Assembly: GCF_030159595.1 (NCBI RefSeq)
Contig: NZ_BSKJ01000008.1
Span: forward strand, 62,001-126,000
Origin: Pseudomonas putida
Lineage (GTDB): Bacteria > Pseudomonadota > Gammaproteobacteria > Pseudomonadales > Pseudomonadaceae
Direction: 5' to 3'
Length of the DNA stretch: 64,000 nt
The translations under genes were made by a program, and so were the position numbers. Under the pieces are notes generated by a model. The model was not told the origin of the DNA. It searched no databases and was given only the letters and a program-made list of their open reading frames with translations. This document shows positions 43,551 to 51,692 of the stretch, one piece after another. Position 1 is the first letter of the stretch, and every line of letters begins with the position of its first letter.

Positions 43551-45361
43551 GCCGAGGGGTCCTCTGAATTGGGCAAAGTAGCGCCAGGCGCGGCCACACG
43601 CAGTTGCAGGGTCAGCAGTGCGCCCCCTTCCGGGTGGTTGGCCAGCAGCAGTTCACCGCCCAGGGCGCGCATCAGGCTTTCGCAGATGGCCAGGCCCAGA
43701 CCCAGGCCCTGGGTGCGGGTCTTGGTGGTGAAGAACGGTTCCTTGGCATGCTCCAGGGCCTGGCGGCTGAAACCGGGGCCGTTGTCGCGGATGTACAGGT
43801 AGACGCAGTCATCACGTTGTTCGGCACTTAGCCACAGGCGGCGCGGGTTGGCTTTTTCGGTCAGGGCGTCGAGGGCATTGGCCAGCAGGTTGCCGAGCAC
43901 CTGGCGCAGGCGGGTTTCACCGGCCTGTACCCACAAGGTGGCTTCCGGCAGGTCGCGGATCAGCTCCACGGCCATTGCCCGGCGACGCTTGGCCAGCAGC
44001 GCCAGGGCATCGTCCAGGGCCGGCTGCAGGGCCACGCTCTCCGGGGCATGGCGGTCGCGGCGGGCGAAGGCGCGCAGGTGGGCGATGATCGAGGCCATGC
44101 GCCCGGTCAGCTCGCCGATCAGCTTGAGGTTGCCGCGGGCGTCTTCGGTGCGTTGGTGGTCGAGCAGGATCTCGGCGTTTTCCGCGTAGCTGCGGATGGC
44201 GGCCAGCGGCTGGTTGAGCTCGTGGCTGATGCTGGCCGACATGGTGCCGAGAACCGACAGCTTGCCGGCCTGCACCAGTTCGTCCTGGGCGCGCACCGCC
44301 TCCTGCTGAGCGTTCTCGCGCTCCAGCACGGCGCTTTTGAGGCGGGTGTTCAGGCCTTCGAGGTCGGCCGTACGCTCGGCCACACGGTTTTCCAGCTGCT
44401 GGCGGCCACGGGCCTCGAAGTCGATGCGGTCGATGTAGTGGCGCCGCCGCTGCATCACCAGCCCGGCCAACAACATCACCACCAGCAGGGTGCCTGCGCC
44501 GATGGCCATCACCGTCTGTACCGAACGGTCGACCAGTAGGCGAGGGGCGAGGATGCTGACTTGCCAGCCGGTTTCCTTGATATCGCGGGTCTGGGTGATC
44601 CAGGCGTCCGGGGTGAGCACCAGCGGTTGCGGTGCCTGGGTCGGGTAGGGCTGGATGGCAATGATGGCCTGGCGTTCGGCTTCGGTCAGCACGCGGGTAG
44701 CGCGGAAGCGCCAGTCAGGCCGCGAGGTGAGGATGACCACGCCATTATGGTCGGTCAGCAACAGTTGCTCGGGTGTGCGGCCCCAGAGGGTCTCGGTGTG
44801 GTCGAGGTCAACCTTCACCACCAGCACGCCAACGACGCGCTCACGGTCCCGCACGGCTGCGGCAAAGAAGTAGCCGCGCTTGGCCGAGGTGGTGCCTTGG
44901 CCGAAGAAGCGGCCCAGATGGCCGGCCATGGCTTCGTTGAAGTAGGGGCGGAAGGCGAAATTGCGGCCGACGAAGCTGTCGTGCTTGTCCCAGTTGGAGG
45001 CGGCCAGGGTGTTGCCGCTGACGTCCATCAGGTACATCACCTCGGCACCGGTCTGCTGCACGATGTCCTTGAGCAGCCGGTTGGCATTGGTCACCGCTTC
45101 CAGGCGGAACGGGTCGGCCAGTACGCCACGCAGCGCTGGCAGGTCGCCGAGGATCTGCGGCAAGGTTTCGTAGCGGTGCAGGGTGCCGAGCAGGTTGGCG
45201 ACGTAGAGGTCGAGGGTCTGGCGGTTCTGCGAGGCCAGTTCATCCTGGTAGTAACGCTCGGCAAGGTGATGCAGGGGCCACAGCAGTGGCGCCAGGCACA
45301 GGGCCAACAGGGCCAGGCTGCGCCAGCGGGGACGGCGAGGGGGCGTGGGTTTTGCAATCAT
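43547..45361 (-). CDS. dctB: sensor histidine kinase, DctB-like
   Basis: 604 residues, start MIAKPTPPRRPRWRSLALLALCLAPLLWP. TM1 at about 14-33, a large periplasmic double-Cache domain (YYQDELASQNRQTLDLYVANLLGTLHRYE to about 290), TM2 near 300, a coiled-coil linker, the H-box ASISHELNQPLAAIRSYAENAEILL around 380, and N/G boxes DNGPGFSRQALEHAKEPFFTTKTRTQGLGLGLAICESLM. DctB kinases sense C4-dicarboxylates. Ligand here is inferred from family and the synteny with rmlC. Confidence 0.89.
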   Translation of the reverse strand: MIAKPTPPRRPRWRSLALLALCLAPLLWPLHHLAERYYQDELASQNRQTLDLYVANLLGTLHRYETLPQILGDLPALRGVLADPFRLEAVTNANRLLKDIVQQTGAEVMYLMDVSGNTLAASNWDKHDSFVGRNFAFRPYFNEAMAGHLGRFFGQGTTSAKRGYFFAAAVRDRERVVGVLVVKVDLDHTETLWGRTPEQLLLTDHNGVVILTSRPDWRFRATRVLTEAERQAIIAIQPYPTQAPQPLVLTPDAWITQTRDIKETGWQVSILAPRLLVDRSVQTVMAIGAGTLLVVMLLAGLVMQRRRHYIDRIDFEARGRQQLENRVAERTADLEGLNTRLKSAVLERENAQQEAVRAQDELVQAGKLSVLGTMSASISHELNQPLAAIRSYAENAEILLDHQRTEDARGNLKLIGELTGRMASIIAHLRAFARRDRHAPESVALQPALDDALALLAKRRRAMAVELIRDLPEATLWVQAGETRLRQVLGNLLANALDALTEKANPRRLWLSAEQRDDCVYLYIRDNGPGFSRQALEHAKEPFFTTKTRTQGLGLGLAICESLMRALGGELLLANHPEGGALLTLQLRVAAPGATLPNSEDPSA

Positions 45362-45403
45362 CACGTAAATGCGCCAGAAAAGTCTGACGCAATTATGCGC
45401 TAG

Positions 45404-45949
45404 TTAAGGCAGCAGTTCCGCCTCTGCCAGTGGCAGCCCGACCTTGTCCTTGTCTGATAGCACCGGGGGGTGCTGCAGCCCCCAGTCGATCGCCAATTCT
45501 GGGTCGTCCCAGCGGATGCAGCGGTCAGCGCCCGGGTTGTAGTAGTCGGTCGTCTTGTAGAGGAACTCGGCCGACTCGCTCATTACGGCGAAGCCATGGG
45601 CGAAACCGGGTGGAATCCACAATTGATGGTGATTGTCGGCTGAAAGATGCACGGCGACCCATTGGCCGAACGTTGGCGAGCTTTTGCGCACGTCCACGGC
45701 GATATCACGTATTTCCCCGTGCACCACGCGCACCAGTTTGCCTTGGGTATTTTCCACCTGGTAATGCAGCCCGCGCAGTACGCCCTTGATGGAGCGTGAA
45801 TGGTTGTCCTGCACGAACTCGGCCTTGACGCCGGTTTTTTGCGCGAACTCACGCGCGTTGAATGCCTCGAAGAAAAAACCACGGCTGTCACCGAAAACCT
45901 TCGGCTCGATGATCAGTACTTCAGGGATTGCAGTAGGGATGATGTTCAT
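45404..45949 (-). CDS. rfbC: dTDP-4-dehydrorhamnose 3,5-epimerase
   Basis: 181 residues from the ATG at 45949 (MNIIPTAIPEVLIIEPKVFGDSRGFFFEAFNA). Catalytic region LRGLHYQVENTQGKLVRVVHGEIRDIAVDVRKSSPTFG holds the His-Asp pair of RmlC, followed by QLWIPPGFAHGFAVMSESAEFLYKTTDYYNPGADRCIRWDDP. Normally part of rmlBDAC for dTDP-L-rhamnose, but no rmlA, B or D is nearby. Either they lie elsewhere or this copy is a leftover of a rearrangement. Confidence 0.94.
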   Translation of the reverse strand: MNIIPTAIPEVLIIEPKVFGDSRGFFFEAFNAREFAQKTGVKAEFVQDNHSRSIKGVLRGLHYQVENTQGKLVRVVHGEIRDIAVDVRKSSPTFGQWVAVHLSADNHHQLWIPPGFAHGFAVMSESAEFLYKTTDYYNPGADRCIRWDDPELAIDWGLQHPPVLSDKDKVGLPLAEAELLP

Positions 45950-46227
45950 AGCGGCTCGCTGGCCCGTTGCCCAAGTATTGACCCTAGTCGGCCTTGCCGG
46001 ATTTTTCCGCGCGCAGCTGTAACAGGATGCATGAGGTGTGGCTATGGTAGACGGCATGCCGTTACTTTCACCAGAACAGGCTTGGCGTGTGTCGATTGTT
46101 ATCGGTTTAATTTTGCTGAACGGTCCGTTTTTATCGGTTTTTCAGGCTTCAAATATCGATATATATCGGTTATAAATTGACAATTGCCCCAGCGCATCCA
46201 GGCTCAGGGCCATCACAGAGGTCACCC

Positions 46228-47334
46228 ATGAAAACCCTCAACTCCACGCCCCGTGCCGATGGTTTCCACATGCCCGCCGAGTGGGCTCCGCAAACCCAGG
46301 TGTGGATGGTCTGGCCGGAGCGTCCGGACAATTGGCGCCTGGGCGGCAAGCCTGCACAGGCAGCCCACGTCACCTTGGCCAAGGCCATTGCCCGCTTCGA
46401 ACCTGTGACCGTCGCAGCTTCTGCCGGCCAGTACGAGAATGCCCGCCGCCAGCTCGACCAGCCGAACATTCGCGTGGTTGAAATCAGCAATGATGACGCC
46501 TGGGTGCGTGACACCGGCCCGACCTTCGTCATCAACGACCAGGGTGAAGTACGTGGTGTGGACTGGGGCTTCAATGCCTGGGGCGGCTTCGATGGTGGCC
46601 TGTACGCACCCTGGAACCGCGACGAGGAACTGGCCGCCAAGGTGCTGGAAATGGAGCGCTGCCAGCGCTACCACACCGAAGGCTTTGTACTCGAGGGCGG
46701 TTCGATCCATGTGGACGGCGAAGGCACCGTGATCACCACCGAGGAATGCCTGCTCAACCGTAACCGCAACCCGCACCTGAACCGCGAGCAGATCGAAGCG
46801 GAGCTGCGCGATCAGCTGGCGGTCGACACTGTGGTGTGGCTGCCCGATGGCCTGTACAACGATGAAACCGACGGCCACGTCGACAACTTCTGCTGTTACG
46901 TGCGCCCGGGCGAAGTGTTACTGGCCTGGACCGATGATTCCAACGACCCCAACTATGCGCGCTGCCACGCGGCCATGGAGGTATTGAAGAATACCCGCGA
47001 TGCCAAGGGGCGTGAGTTCATCGTGCACAAGATGCCAATCCCGGGCCCACTGTTCGCCACCGCTGAAGAGTGTGCCGGTGTCGATCAGGTGGCAGGTAGC
47101 CAGGAGCGCGACCCGTCGGTGCGCCTGGCCGGTTCGTATGTGAACTTCCTGATCGTCAACGGCGGCATCATTGCGCCAAGCTTCGATGACCCGGCAGATG
47201 CCGAAGCCAGAGCGATTCTGGCGAAGATCTTCCCAGACCACGAAGTGGTGATGATCCCCGGCCGCGAGCTGTTGTTGGGCGGTGGCAACATTCACTGCCT
47301 GACCCAGCAGCAGCCTGCACCAGTCAAGCGTTGA
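46228..47334 (+). CDS. aguA: agmatine deiminase
   Basis: 368 residues, start MKTLNSTPRADGFHMPAEWAPQTQVWMVWPERPDNW with GAGG upstream. Converts agmatine to N-carbamoylputrescine plus ammonia in polyamine synthesis from arginine. Catalytic Cys is C357 in GGGNIHCLTQQQP, and the guanidino-site acid is in DDAWVRDTGPTFV. Length and Cys position equal those recalled for P. aeruginosa AguA. Single gene followed by a strong terminator; aguB is not adjacent. The 278-base region before it contains AT-rich sequence near 46125-46190. Confidence 0.95.
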   Translation: MKTLNSTPRADGFHMPAEWAPQTQVWMVWPERPDNWRLGGKPAQAAHVTLAKAIARFEPVTVAASAGQYENARRQLDQPNIRVVEISNDDAWVRDTGPTFVINDQGEVRGVDWGFNAWGGFDGGLYAPWNRDEELAAKVLEMERCQRYHTEGFVLEGGSIHVDGEGTVITTEECLLNRNRNPHLNREQIEAELRDQLAVDTVVWLPDGLYNDETDGHVDNFCCYVRPGEVLLAWTDDSNDPNYARCHAAMEVLKNTRDAKGREFIVHKMPIPGPLFATAEECAGVDQVAGSQERDPSVRLAGSYVNFLIVNGGIIAPSFDDPADAEARAILAKIFPDHEVVMIPGRELLLGGGNIHCLTQQQPAPVKR

Positions 47335-47350
47335 GCGCGTATTCAATGAA

Positions 47351-47380
47351 AAGGCCCGTCAGGTGACGGGCCTTTTTTTT
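47351..47380 (+). terminator. Rho-independent terminator after aguA
   Basis: AAGGCCCGTC-aggt-GACGGGCCTT stem and an eight-T run, about 17 bases past the aguA stop. Confidence 0.92.
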
Positions 47381-47529
47381 GGGGCGACATCCGGAGGCCA
47401 GGCTGGCATACGTTTTGTATTACTTTTCAAACAGATAGCCAAGCAGATAGCTCGGCCAGACCGCGCGCTCGGATCTGTAACAATACTTACGTTAAATTGC
47501 CGCTCACGGGCCAGGGAGTACGTGTAGAA

Positions 47530-47727
47530 ATGAACGCAGCAAGTGAGTCGGCATTGCGCCCATCGGCAGTGAATCACCAATCACTCAAGCTGGTTGCGAA
47601 GTGGATGAAGCACCATGGAAGCAACAAGGTCAGGACGACCGACCCACAGCGGTTGCTTGCAGGACGCTACCCTCAGGGGCTGATCAGCGAAGCAGAGATG
47701 CAGGCGTTGATGGGGGTGTGGCACTGA
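47530..47727 (+). CDS. small hypothetical protein
   Basis: 65 residues (MNAASESALRPSAVNHQSLKLVAKWMKHHGSNKVRTTDPQRLLAGRYPQGLISEAEMQALMGVWH) with GGGAG nine bases before the ATG. It lies between the aguA terminator and a hairpin at 47739. I recognise no domain; the sequence is basic and soluble, with a helical C-terminus. No antisense gene exists here, so it is not a shadow, but its short length keeps confidence moderate. Confidence 0.5.
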   Translation: MNAASESALRPSAVNHQSLKLVAKWMKHHGSNKVRTTDPQRLLAGRYPQGLISEAEMQALMGVWH

Positions 47728-47738
47728 TCGATGGGTTA

Positions 47739-47770
47739 TGCCTGTGCCGGCCTCATCGCGGGCACAGGCA
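47739..47770. terminator. short REP-derived hairpin
   Basis: TGCCTGTGCC and GGCACAGGCA arms around CGGCCTCATCGC; outer part of a REP unit. Lies between the small ORF and the TonB receptor 3' end, and could terminate both. Confidence 0.5.
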
Positions 47771-47777
47771 ATAAAGA

Positions 47778-49853
47778 TCAGAAGCTGTAGCGACCTGTCA
47801 CCACCAGGCTACGCGGGTCGCCTACTTGAATCTGCGCCGCACTGGTCGCCGAGCTGTAGTAGGTCTTGTCGGCAATGTTGCTCAACGCCGCCCGCACATC
47901 CCAGTCATGGGTGCGATAACCCGCCAGCGCATCCCAACGACCATACCCCGGCAACACCGTGGTGTTCTGGTTGTCCGCGTAACGTTCACCCACCAGCGTC
48001 AGGCCGGTTTCGGCATACCAGCCCATCTCCGGTTTCCAGGTGACGAACAGGCTGCCGTTGCGCTTGGCCACATCATTGATGCGGTTGCCTTCCTGGGCGT
48101 TGTTGTCCTTGACGATGATCGCATCCTGCAGGCCGATACCGCTGCGTACATACCAGTTGCCGACGATGTTACCGGTGGCGGTCAGCTCGATGCCGCGCGA
48201 GCGCTGCAAGCCGCTGAGCAAGATGTTGTTCGGGTTTTCCGGATCACGCGTGCGGCGGTTGTAGAGTTCCAGCTCGTAGACGGCCAGAGTGGTGGTCAGG
48301 CGCTGGTCGAGCCAGTCGCTTTTCACCCCGATTTCTTTCTGGCGAGTTTCTTCCGGCTTGGCGTCGTTGCCGTTGCCCGGCGCATCCGGGGTGATACCGA
48401 TCAGGCCGCCGCCCACCGGCGAGAAGGTCTTGCTCCACGAGGCGTAGAACGAATGGTCACGCCATGGCGTGTAGACCACGCCCAGGCGCGGGCTGGTGCT
48501 GTTACTGTCCTGCGGTTCGCGCACGCCATCCTTGTTGGTGGTTTCCACGTCGAACTGGTCGAAGCGTACGCCAGCCAGGATTTGCCATTGATCGTTCAGG
48601 CGGATCTGGTCTTGCAGGTAAAGGCCGCGGCTATCGACCACAGTGTGGTTGTCACTCGACAGCAACAGCTTGCCATTGTGCTGCTGGTTGTTGCCAGGTC
48701 TTCCCAGGCCCGGAAGCGCCTGACTAACGGCGCTATACAGCACCGGGTCTCGCTTCTGGTTACCGATCTCCAGGCCCAGCAGCAGCTTGTGCTCCAGGCC
48801 CAACGTATCGAAATCGCCCTCAGCCTCCAGGTTGTTGAACAGGTTGCGGGTGTTCAGGTCCTGCTGCCAGCGCTGGCGGGTCAGGGTATTGGTGCCGGCG
48901 TTGTAGCCCGTGACATAGGTGTTGTCGAACTCACTGTCGAGCTTGAACAGGCCCAAGGTATGGCGCAGCTGCCAGGTTTCGTTCAGCTGGTAGTTCAGGC
49001 GTGAGCGCAGGGACTGGGCGTGGTCATCGATGTAGTCGCGCTGGTCGCCGTAGGTGGTACCACGGCTGACGTCGGCCGGGCGACCGTTGACCCCGGGGAT
49101 GCCACGGTCCGGGGTGCGGTTGTAGCGGCTGTATTCGTATTGCACCAGCCAGTTCAGGTCGGGGTTGATCTGCCAACTGATCGACGGGGCGAACAGCTGG
49201 CGGCTGCCGTCGATACCCTCGCGGAAGCTGTTGTTGTCCTGGTTGCCCATGTTCAGGCGCAGGCTGACGGTGTCGCTGGGGTCGGCGCTGAGGTCGGCAT
49301 ACAGGCTGCGCAGGTCTTCACTGCCGGCTTGCGCCTCGACGGTCGAACGGCGGCCCGGCTCCGGTGCCTTGCTGACCCGGTTGACGATACCCCCTTGGCT
49401 GCCACGGCCGTACAGCACCGCTGCTGGCCCTTTCAGTACCTCGACCCGCTCGATGTTGTGCAAGTCGCGGATGTACTGGCTGTCGTCGCGAATGCCGTCC
49501 AGATAGAAGTCGTTGCTGGCCTCGAAGCCACGGATGCGCACGCTATCGAAGCGGGTGTCGGCGCCGCTACTGACGTTGGGAATGCCTTCCAGTGCCTTGC
49601 CCAGCGTGTTGCTGCCGTAGTCCAGCACGTTGGCGGTCTTCACCGTGTCAATGGCCTGGGGCACATAGCGCACCGGCGTCGAGGTGCGGGTGGCGGTGCT
49701 CACCTCCTTGACCCGCGGGTTGTCCTTTTCGCGCTCGCTGTCAGCGGTAACCGACGACTCTGGCAGTGTGGTGGTGGCGGCACTGGCCAGGCTGGCGCTG
49801 AACAGCAGCGACAAGCCAAGCGTGAGGGGGGAAAGACGGCAGGGTACAAGCAT
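47778..49853 (-). CDS. TonB-dependent siderophore receptor
   Basis: 691 residues from the ATG at 49853 (MLVPCRLSPLTLGLSLLFSASLASA, signal peptide). Plug domain: KTANVLDYGSNTLGKALEGIPNVSSGADTRFDSVRIRGFEASNDFYLDGIRDDSQYIRDLHNIERVEVLKGPAAVLYGRGSQGGIVNRVSKAP, then a 22-strand barrel ending ...RSLVVTGRYSF with terminal Phe. Resembles catecholate-type receptors (FhuE/Fiu group). A Fur-box-like palindrome lies 38 bases upstream, so expression is probably iron-repressed. Ligand unknown. Confidence 0.92.
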   Translation of the reverse strand: MLVPCRLSPLTLGLSLLFSASLASAATTTLPESSVTADSEREKDNPRVKEVSTATRTSTPVRYVPQAIDTVKTANVLDYGSNTLGKALEGIPNVSSGADTRFDSVRIRGFEASNDFYLDGIRDDSQYIRDLHNIERVEVLKGPAAVLYGRGSQGGIVNRVSKAPEPGRRSTVEAQAGSEDLRSLYADLSADPSDTVSLRLNMGNQDNNSFREGIDGSRQLFAPSISWQINPDLNWLVQYEYSRYNRTPDRGIPGVNGRPADVSRGTTYGDQRDYIDDHAQSLRSRLNYQLNETWQLRHTLGLFKLDSEFDNTYVTGYNAGTNTLTRQRWQQDLNTRNLFNNLEAEGDFDTLGLEHKLLLGLEIGNQKRDPVLYSAVSQALPGLGRPGNNQQHNGKLLLSSDNHTVVDSRGLYLQDQIRLNDQWQILAGVRFDQFDVETTNKDGVREPQDSNSTSPRLGVVYTPWRDHSFYASWSKTFSPVGGGLIGITPDAPGNGNDAKPEETRQKEIGVKSDWLDQRLTTTLAVYELELYNRRTRDPENPNNILLSGLQRSRGIELTATGNIVGNWYVRSGIGLQDAIIVKDNNAQEGNRINDVAKRNGSLFVTWKPEMGWYAETGLTLVGERYADNQNTTVLPGYGRWDALAGYRTHDWDVRAALSNIADKTYYSSATSAAQIQVGDPRSLVVTGRYSF

Positions 49854-49890
49854 GGGCACATCCGGACCGGGCAGGTGAAAAGAAGTCGCG

Positions 49891-49910
49891 AATGGTAATG
49901 CTTGCTATTT
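49891..49910 (-). promoter_or_regulatory. candidate Fur box upstream of the TonB receptor
   Basis: The minus-strand 20-mer aligns at 15 of 20 positions with a Pseudomonas-type Fur site (AAAT-AGCAAG-CATTACCATT against AAAT-GAGAAT-CATTATCATT). Confidence 0.55.
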
Positions 49911-50128
49911 GCTCTTGCTTGGGTATTTGTAAAGGCTTGTCTTTACATATGTGTCTGTTTGTAACAGTGTCTGCCGTCATGTGTTTGCCGGCTACCCGGA
50001 AATTGTCCGTTCGATCAAATGGCGTTTTCCCGCACAAGATAAATTGTTTGCTGATAGCGCAAACCTGCATGGAAATGCACCAGACACGTCTGTAATTTTG
50101 GTTATATCAACCTGCATTTCACGACTTT

Positions 50129-50158
50129 TTGACATTTGTAATCGCACACGGCTAGGAT
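50129..50158 (+). promoter_or_regulatory. sigma-70-like promoter for the second OprD porin
   Basis: A perfect TTGACA (50129-50134) with TAGGAT (50153-50158), 18-base spacing, 170 bases upstream of the porin start. The rest of the 475-base gap (49854-50328) shows the Fur-like box and no gene. Confidence 0.5.
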
Positions 50159-50328
50159 TCGGCCAACGCCTGCTGGCCATGATCTTGGCCAAGCTGCTGC
50201 CAAGGGCCGCCGTGTACTTACCGGCAGGCCCACCAGGCTGGATCCGCATAGCGTCGAACCTACGAAGGGGCGTTGGTTCCTGGCGTCATAGTGCAGAGCG
50301 TTTTTGATTAAGAAATAAGGAAAACAAC

Positions 50329-51648
50329 ATGTTGAAAACCAGGATCAGCCTGGTCGCCCTGGCGATGATCGCCGCGACCCAGGCACAGGCCAATGACCAG
50401 GCCGACAGCAAGGGCTTCATCGAGGACAGCCACGCCAACGTCCTTCTGCGCAACGCCTACATCAACCGCGACAAGAAGCACGGCACCGACGACCAGATCG
50501 AATGGGGCCAGGCGTTCATCGGCACCTTCAACTCCGGTTTCACCCAAGGCACCGTTGGCGTCGGCGTCGATGCATTCGGCCTGTACGCTGTTCGCCTTGA
50601 TGGCGGCAAAGGCCACAACGGTGGCGGCGGCGTCGACTTCTTCAAGCCGCACGAAACCACCAACGCCGAAGGCAACGCCAGCTCGCCGCACAACCTGGCC
50701 CGCGCCGGTGCAGCAGTGAAATTCCGCATCTCCAACACCGTGCTGAAGTACGGTGACCAGATGCCAGCACTGCCAGTGCTGCAATACGACGATGCGCGTC
50801 TGCTGCCAGAAAGCTACACCGGTACCCTGATCACTTCCAAAGAGATCCAGGGCCTGGAACTGAACGCCGGTCGCTTCACCCAGGAAGCGCGCAAAAGTGC
50901 CGAGGGCCGCGATAGTGGCGGTCTGAAGTCGATCAACGTCTTCGGTGGTAGCTACAAGTTCACCGACAACTTCACCGCTTCGCTGTACACCGCCGACACC
51001 GAAGACGTGATGAAGAAGCACTACCTGGGCTTGAACTACGTCTTCCCGATTGCCAGCGACCAGTCCCTGACCCTGGACTTCAACGGCTACAAATCGGACA
51101 TCGACAAGCAGTACGTCCAGGCTGCCGGCCTGAACGGCGACTCCAACACCATCTGGAGCCTGGCTGCCACCTACGCGTACGGTGCACACTCGTTCACCCT
51201 CGCCCACCAGCGCAGCACCGGCAGCACGGGCTACAACTACGGCTTCTACCAGAACGCCGGTGGCGTGGGTGACGGTGGTTCGACCATCTACCTGGCCAAC
51301 TCGTACTGGTCCGACTTCAATGCCGAAGACGAGCGTTCCTGGCAGCTGGGCTATGGCCTGGACTTCGGTGCCTACGGCATCCCGGGCCTGACCTACAAGC
51401 TGGCCTATGTGGTGGGTGACAACATCAACACCCGTAACGTCGCCAACCCACAGGGCTTCGGCGAAGGTAAAGAGCGCGAGATCTTCAACCAGATCCGTTA
51501 TGTGGTGCAGGACGGCCCGGCCAAGGACCTGTCCATCAAGCTGCGTAGCTCGTTCGTGCGTACCAACAACGCCGTCCAGCAGAACGGTTACAACGACGAC
51601 GGCAACGAAGTCCGCGTGTTCGTCGAGTACCCGATCAGCATCTTCTGA
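50329..51648 (+). CDS. OprD-family outer membrane porin
   Basis: 439 residues, AAGGA ribosome site. Signal peptide MLKTRISLVALAMIAATQAQA; mature start NDQADSKGFIEDSHANVLLRNAYINRDKKHGTDDQIEWGQAFIGTFNSGFTQGTVGVGVDAFGLYAVRLDGGKGHNGGGGVDFF is typical OprD. The barrel ends in VFVEYPISIF. Paralogous to the porin at 13901 but clearly diverged (different signal and loop lengths). Substrate not inferable. It has its own promoter and a hairpin after the stop. Confidence 0.92.
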   Translation: MLKTRISLVALAMIAATQAQANDQADSKGFIEDSHANVLLRNAYINRDKKHGTDDQIEWGQAFIGTFNSGFTQGTVGVGVDAFGLYAVRLDGGKGHNGGGGVDFFKPHETTNAEGNASSPHNLARAGAAVKFRISNTVLKYGDQMPALPVLQYDDARLLPESYTGTLITSKEIQGLELNAGRFTQEARKSAEGRDSGGLKSINVFGGSYKFTDNFTASLYTADTEDVMKKHYLGLNYVFPIASDQSLTLDFNGYKSDIDKQYVQAAGLNGDSNTIWSLAATYAYGAHSFTLAHQRSTGSTGYNYGFYQNAGGVGDGGSTIYLANSYWSDFNAEDERSWQLGYGLDFGAYGIPGLTYKLAYVVGDNINTRNVANPQGFGEGKEREIFNQIRYVVQDGPAKDLSIKLRSSFVRTNNAVQQNGYNDDGNEVRVFVEYPISIF

Positions 51649-51668
51649 TCCTGGTCTGATGTATCGAA

Positions 51669-51692
51669 CAGCCCTGGCTCATGCCGGGGCTG
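51669..51692. terminator. hairpin at the porin / flavoprotein convergent junction
   Basis: CAGCCCTGG and CCGGGGCTG arms (one G-T pair) with the flavoprotein stop codon in the loop; CTTCTTTT follows on the plus strand. Confidence 0.55.
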
